This document shows positions 24,136 through 26,733 of a stretch of DNA of 26,733 bases, piece by piece (positions within the stretch are counted from its first letter, which is position 1; every line of letters starts with the position of its first letter). The position numbers and the translations under genes were made by a program. A model generated the notes under the pieces. The model did not search any database, was not told where the DNA came from, and saw nothing but the letters and a program-made list of their open reading frames with translations. Source of the stretch: Bacillota bacterium (GTDB lineage Bacteria; Bacillota; Clostridia; Christensenellales; Aristaeellaceae). Where the stretch lies: the NCBI GenBank assembly GCA_023392515.1, contig JAEVYX010000075.1:1-26733 (forward strand), given 5' to 3'.

Positions 24136-24564
24136 TTATAATGATGCCTTCTCTTTCTGCCCATTGCGTATGTCATCAATCGATTCACCGTCAAAATAAT
24201 ACAGCGCCATATCCCAAAAGGTTTCAAATCTGATTTTTCCAACGTTTGTGTCATAACAGGCAGTCATCCAGGTATTGCGTCCAAACTTGCGCTGTGCGGT
24301 GTTGTGATCCGCTTCATCTTTGGATATGCTTCCATAATCGCCCCGCTTGAATCTTTCGGAGAGCAGTATCAGCGCTGCGGTACACTTCTTGCTTTTCTTC
24401 ATGGCCTCTTCCATCTGGCTGGAGACATATACGTCGGGAATGGAAAACAAAAGCACATCTGCCAATTCATTAATTTCGGCAGAATCCTTGGCACCGTACG
24501 TTCTGGCGGCGATTTGAAAAACTTCCCTGGAATCCAATTCTCGGCTTACACTGAACAAACGCAT
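24136..24564 (-). CDS. Unrecognised 142-residue protein under SAM riboswitch control
   Basis: Not matched to a family I can name. It is soluble with no signal peptide. It has an N-terminal part rich in short helices (VFQIAARTYGAKDSAEINELADVLL is represented by the ARTYGA and INELADVLLF segments). A basic, lysine-rich segment MKKSKKC follows. Then comes FKRGDYGSISKDEADHNTA, and a C-terminal part WMTACYDTNVGKIRFETFWDMALYYFDGE. GGAGAG sits eight bases before the ATG. It is the first and probably only gene behind a SAM-responsive leader with an intrinsic terminator, and another terminator follows the stop. Riboswitch control of this type normally means a role in methionine, SAM or cysteine metabolism or transport; the sequence itself does not reveal the role. 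Confidence 0.7.
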   Translation of the reverse strand: MRLFSVSRELDSREVFQIAARTYGAKDSAEINELADVLLFSIPDVYVSSQMEEAMKKSKKCTAALILLSERFKRGDYGSISKDEADHNTAQRKFGRNTWMTACYDTNVGKIRFETFWDMALYYFDGESIDDIRNGQKEKASL

Positions 24565-24602
24565 GGTTACACTCTCCGCTTTTTTATTCCATAAGAGAGC
24601 AC

Positions 24603-24734
24603 AAAAAAACTCCCATCGCTACCGATGGAAGCTGCATTGTTTGCCATCCCATCGGTCAAGCTTTAGCACCTTAGCCACAGGCCAGGTTGCTGTGCGGTCA
24701 ACGAGCTTGTCTCTCGCGCACTCTTTATGGTGGC
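24603..24734 (-). promoter_or_regulatory. SAM-I-type (S-box) riboswitch, possibly a SAM-I/IV variant, with terminator platform
   Basis: On the minus strand the S-box core is present: GTGCG/CGCAC (P2), the GAGAGACAAGCTCGTTGA k-turn segment, AGCAACC, a short P3 (TGGCC/GGCTA), and AAGGTGCTAA. The P2 loop CAAGC pairs with GCTTG just after this core, reproducing the known pseudoknot. P1 is GCCACCAT (24734-24727) with ATGGGATGGC (24652-24643). P4 appears missing, as in the SAM-I/IV variant. The terminator CTTCCATCG-gtag-CGATGGGAG (24631-24610) is followed by TTTTTTT. ACCGATGG (24656-24649) can pair with CCATCGGT (24628-24621) as antiterminator. This makes an OFF switch when SAM is high. Confidence 0.85.
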
Positions 24735-24737
24735 TTG

Positions 24738-24766
24738 ATTATATACCTCTTTTCCGCCCATGTACA
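24738..24766 (-). promoter_or_regulatory. Promoter of the SAM riboswitch transcript
   Basis: On the minus strand TGTACA (24766-24761) and TATAAT (24743-24738) are 17 bases apart. Transcription would begin near 24731, at or within the 5' strand of P1 (24734-24727), so the exact start decides how long P1 can be. Confidence 0.65.
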
Positions 24767-24786
24767 GAGACATTTTTGATAAGCGC

Positions 24787-24830
24787 AAAAAAAGCCCGGT
24801 GAATACGGATATCTCATCAAGGCCATTCCG
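24787..24830 (-). terminator. Possible terminator of the Crp/Fnr gene
   Basis: After the stop codon the minus strand reads an imperfect stem (AGC-GGAAT with ATTC-CC-GCT, bulged) followed by TTTTTTT at 24793-24787. The seven T residues support termination; the stem is weak. Confidence 0.4.
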
Positions 24831-25505
24831 CTACACGCAATTTTCCAACTCCGCCATATCAATAATGCTGATTTTCTTCCCCTTCACGGCGATCAGCCCG
24901 TCTTCCTGCATCCGCATCAGCTCCCTGGACAGGGATGGCCTTGCCGCGCCGATGTAATCCGCCATTTCCTCCCTGTTCATGTTCAAGCGCACCGAACCGT
25001 CCGGGCCCGCAAACTGCAAAAGGGCCTTGACAATCTTCTGCCGGAGGGAGGCGCTGGACAGCAACTGCACTTTCCGGGTCAGAAAATGGGCCTTCGTGGC
25101 CAGTATGGTCAGCATGTTCTGGATCAGCCTTGCATGAAACCCGCAGCCCTTTTCACACTGTTCATAGAAGAAGGCTTTGGGCATTTTCAGCACCTTTGTA
25201 TTTTCAACCGCCAGCGCGTAATAATCATACGCGTCCCGGTTCAAAAACAGGTAGACCTCGCCGAACAGGTCCCCGCTGCGGCAGATAGTGGTCACCACCG
25301 TCCGCTTTCCGGACGTGGCGTCGTGGCAGACGGCCACCGCCCCCTTGATGAGGATGTATAGGTTTTGGGGCTTTGCCGTCTGGTGAAAAACCGCTTCGTT
25401 TTTTTCAAAGCTTATCACCTTCCCGCCGCAGCAAGCGAGGCATTTTTCGATTTCGATTTCCGATATGCCCTTGAAGAGTTCACAGCTTTTCAGTGCCGCA
25501 TCCAT
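24831..25505 (-). CDS. Crp/Fnr-family transcriptional regulator (HcpR-like candidate)
   Basis: A 224-residue protein. Residues about 10-125 are a cNMP-binding-like sensor domain (LFKGISEIEIEKCLACCGG, GDLFGEVYLFL). The C-terminal winged helix (about 175-217) has NREEMADYIGAARPSLSRELMRMQEDGLI, a Crp/Fnr helix-turn-helix (only its SLSREL core is decisive). Cysteines occur at 8, 22, 25, 26, 117 and 121, enough for a possible redox cofactor, though not the exact FNR pattern. The ATG at 25505 follows a GGGGG ribosome site; the frame extends upstream with a TTG. Crp/Fnr proteins of this type are known to control hcp in anaerobes, and hcp lies in this window with a suitable palindrome. That link is inferred. 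Confidence 0.88.
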   Translation of the reverse strand: MDAALKSCELFKGISEIEIEKCLACCGGKVISFEKNEAVFHQTAKPQNLYILIKGAVAVCHDATSGKRTVVTTICRSGDLFGEVYLFLNRDAYDYYALAVENTKVLKMPKAFFYEQCEKGCGFHARLIQNMLTILATKAHFLTRKVQLLSSASLRQKIVKALLQFAGPDGSVRLNMNREEMADYIGAARPSLSRELMRMQEDGLIAVKGKKISIIDMAELENCV

Positions 25506-25561
25506 GGCCGGCCGCCCCCTTTTTTTTCGCACCCATCTGCTATGCGTCAATCCCTGTCCAT

Positions 25562-25590
25562 AGTGTATCAGACTTGGACAGGAAGGGCAA
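25562..25590 (-). promoter_or_regulatory. Candidate promoter of the Crp/Fnr gene
   Basis: On the minus strand TTGCCC (25590-25585), a 17-base spacer ending in TGA, and TACACT (25567-25562). The TGn before the -10 box may compensate for imperfect hexamers. Confidence 0.5.
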
Positions 25591-25834
25591 TTGCGGACTT
25601 TTGTAGTTCCCTAGCAGCCTCATGTAAGTTTTTTTGCAAAAGTAAGGATACGACCGAAGGTCCAGGGCGACCGGAAAGCCCTGGTCGTGCTGTGAGGCAC
25701 GAAACACCATCTCAATTCATATTTGATACCATTTTGAGTGAAAGGGATTTCGCCCTTGATGGGGCGACCAGGGCTTTCCGATCGCCCTGGACCTTCGGAT
25801 ACATAACAAATTTTCTTCTATAATTGCGGACTTT
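25589..25834. repeat. 13-bp direct repeat flanking the inverted-repeat region
   Basis: AATTGCGGACTTT occurs at 25589-25601 and again at 25822-25834, same orientation. One copy abuts the -35 region of the Crp/Fnr promoter, and the other ends seven bases before the -35 of the acetyltransferase promoter. They could be target-site-like duplications around a small element or two copies of a protein site. Confidence 0.6.
25654..25798. repeat. 34-bp inverted repeat with 77-base loop (MITE-like hairpin)
   Basis: Bases 25654-25687 and 25765-25798 are inverted copies with one mismatch; on the minus-strand RNA that pair is G-U, so the stem is unbroken. Each arm is itself partly palindromic (CCAGGGC and GCCCTGG), so short local hairpins compete with the long one. 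A small stem CGTGC/GCACG lies in the loop. It has no coding content and sits between divergent genes. Confidence 0.85.
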
Positions 25835-25841
25835 CCCTTTC

Positions 25842-25870
25842 TTGACAGCATAAATTTCTTGCCGTATGAT
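25842..25870 (+). promoter_or_regulatory. Sigma-A promoter of the acetyltransferase gene
   Basis: TTGACA (25842-25847), a 17-base spacer, and TATGAT (25865-25870). It lies about 90 bases before the start codon. Confidence 0.8.
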
Positions 25871-25959
25871 GGGATGGATAATAAAGGAAACGACATATAT
25901 TCAAGCACCCGGCCATCTCATCCACCCGGCGGGAGTTCATCACAGACTGGGGGCATTTT

Positions 25960-26526
25960 ATGGACTTCATCACCCTGAAAACAGAGCGGCTGCTATTGAG
26001 AGATCACGTTCCCGATGATCTGCCCTCCCACCACTTGCTTTTGTCGGATGCGAAAACCATGTACTACCTGCCCGAAATCAAAACAGAATCCATAAAGCAG
26101 TCCAAGGAGGACCTGGACGAAGCCATTTCGGATATCGGCAAGGCCCTGCGGACGAAGTATTTTCTTCGTATGGAGGATATCAACACAAAGGAATTGATCG
26201 GCGAAATCGGCTATACCGTCACCGCCTTTACGCCCTTGGGGAAGCTGGTGGAGCTGGGCTACTTCATCCATCAGAAGCACTGGTCAAAGGGCTACACCAC
26301 CGAGGCCCTGCGAGAATTGATGCACTTCGCCTTTGCAGAAAACGATGTATACCGCATCTCCACCGGCTGCCTTACGGAAAACGGCGGCTCCGAAAAGGTG
26401 ATGATCAAATGCGGCATGATTAAAGAAGCCAATCTGAAAATGAAGGTCTATCACGACGGCAAATTGAAAGACCGTGTGGAATACAGAATGCTACGGGATG
26501 AATGGCTGGCCGCTCACCCGGCCTGA
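25960..26526 (+). CDS. GNAT N-acetyltransferase, RimJ/RimL type
   Basis: A 188-residue GNAT protein. It starts with the typical LKTERLLLRDHVPDDLPSH pattern, followed by LIGEIGYTV and the acetyl-CoA segment ELGYFIHQKHWSKGYTTEAL (the residues around KGYTTEA bind the pantetheine and pyrophosphate). The tail has STGCLTENGGSEKVMIKCGM, the usual NxxSxxVxxKxGF-like end. GGGGG stands a few bases before the ATG. It may acetylate a protein N-terminus or a small amine; the target is not known. It probably forms an operon with the next gene, 33 bases on. Confidence 0.9.
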   Translation: MDFITLKTERLLLRDHVPDDLPSHHLLLSDAKTMYYLPEIKTESIKQSKEDLDEAISDIGKALRTKYFLRMEDINTKELIGEIGYTVTAFTPLGKLVELGYFIHQKHWSKGYTTEALRELMHFAFAENDVYRISTGCLTENGGSEKVMIKCGMIKEANLKMKVYHDGKLKDRVEYRMLRDEWLAAHPA

Positions 26527-26559
26527 TGCCCTCCCCCGCCATACAAAAGAGGTGTCACC

Positions 26560-26733
26560 ATGGGTTTTTCCGGCTTCTCCCCCGAAACGGTTTCCTTCCT
26601 GTTTGAGCTTCCCTTTCAAAACACAATGGAGCGCCTGCCCGAAAACAAGGAAAAGGCCCAGGCGCTAATCACATGGCCCCTCACCGAATTATATCAGGCC
26701 CTTGCGCCCGCGGCCCAAGGGATCAGCCCCACC
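26560..26733 (+). CDS. DUF2461-family protein, 5' part only
   Basis: Fifty-eight codons are visible before the window ends. The start GFSGFSPETVSFLFEL and the following ENKEKAQ segment match the N-terminus of the DUF2461 (TIGR02453) family, whose function is unknown. GAGGTG is just before the ATG at 26560. The rest lies outside the window. Confidence 0.7.
   Translation, partial: MGFSGFSPETVSFLFELPFQNTMERLPENKEKAQALITWPLTELYQALAPAAQGISPT

Noticed and set aside
1..26733. CRISPR array, prophage, insertion sequence or replication origin
   Set aside because: No regularly spaced repeats, transposase, integrase, phage structural genes or DnaA-box cluster were seen.

Overview
This 26.7 kb window looks like chromosomal DNA of an anaerobic, low-to-medium GC member of the Bacillota (class Clostridia or a close relative). 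The signs are strong AGGAGG-type ribosome binding sites, near-consensus sigma-A promoters, a SAM-I-type riboswitch with an intrinsic terminator, a hybrid-cluster protein with the obligate-anaerobe cysteine spacing, a Crp/Fnr regulator, and a GntR-LacI hybrid regulator over a sugar ABC locus. I cannot name a species.

Region 1 (1-10.3 kb): a tRNA-Leu(GAG) on the minus strand with its own promoter, then a divergent carbohydrate-use locus. On the minus strand, starting near 7.4 kb, lie a GntR/LacI-type regulator, a solute-binding protein, two ABC permeases, an FrdA-like FAD oxidoreductase and a DapA/NanA-family lyase. Facing away on the plus strand are a short-chain dehydrogenase, a Gfo/Idh/MocA oxidoreductase and a D-lyxose isomerase-family cupin, closed by a strong terminator. 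Together they suggest import of a sugar or sugar acid, redox changes, aldose-ketose isomerisation and aldol cleavage. No ATPase, kinase or dehydratase is present, and the combination matches no textbook pathway I know.

Region 2 (10.4-19.5 kb): a small zinc-ribbon protein; a large secreted protein joining an L,D-transpeptidase-like domain to a CapA-like domain; a ketopantoate reductase-family gene behind a hairpin that covers a Shine-Dalgarno sequence; two membrane diguanylate cyclases flanking a small cysteine-rich protein; and a LysR regulator.

Region 3 (19.5-26.7 kb): a DinB-fold protein divergent from the LysR gene; hcp (hybrid cluster protein) with a perfect palindrome upstream of its likely promoter; an AraC-type regulator with a GyrI-like domain; a small unknown protein; an isoprenylcysteine methyltransferase-like membrane protein; a SAM riboswitch controlling an unrecognised 142-residue protein; a Crp/Fnr regulator that may control hcp; a 34-bp inverted repeat; a GNAT acetyltransferase; and the start of a DUF2461 gene cut by the window edge.

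The most notable signals are the complete SAM-responsive leader over an orphan gene, the unusual sugar locus with its divergent promoters and repeats, the transpeptidase-CapA fusion that lacks the usual histidines, and the hcp palindrome with a nearby Crp/Fnr gene.
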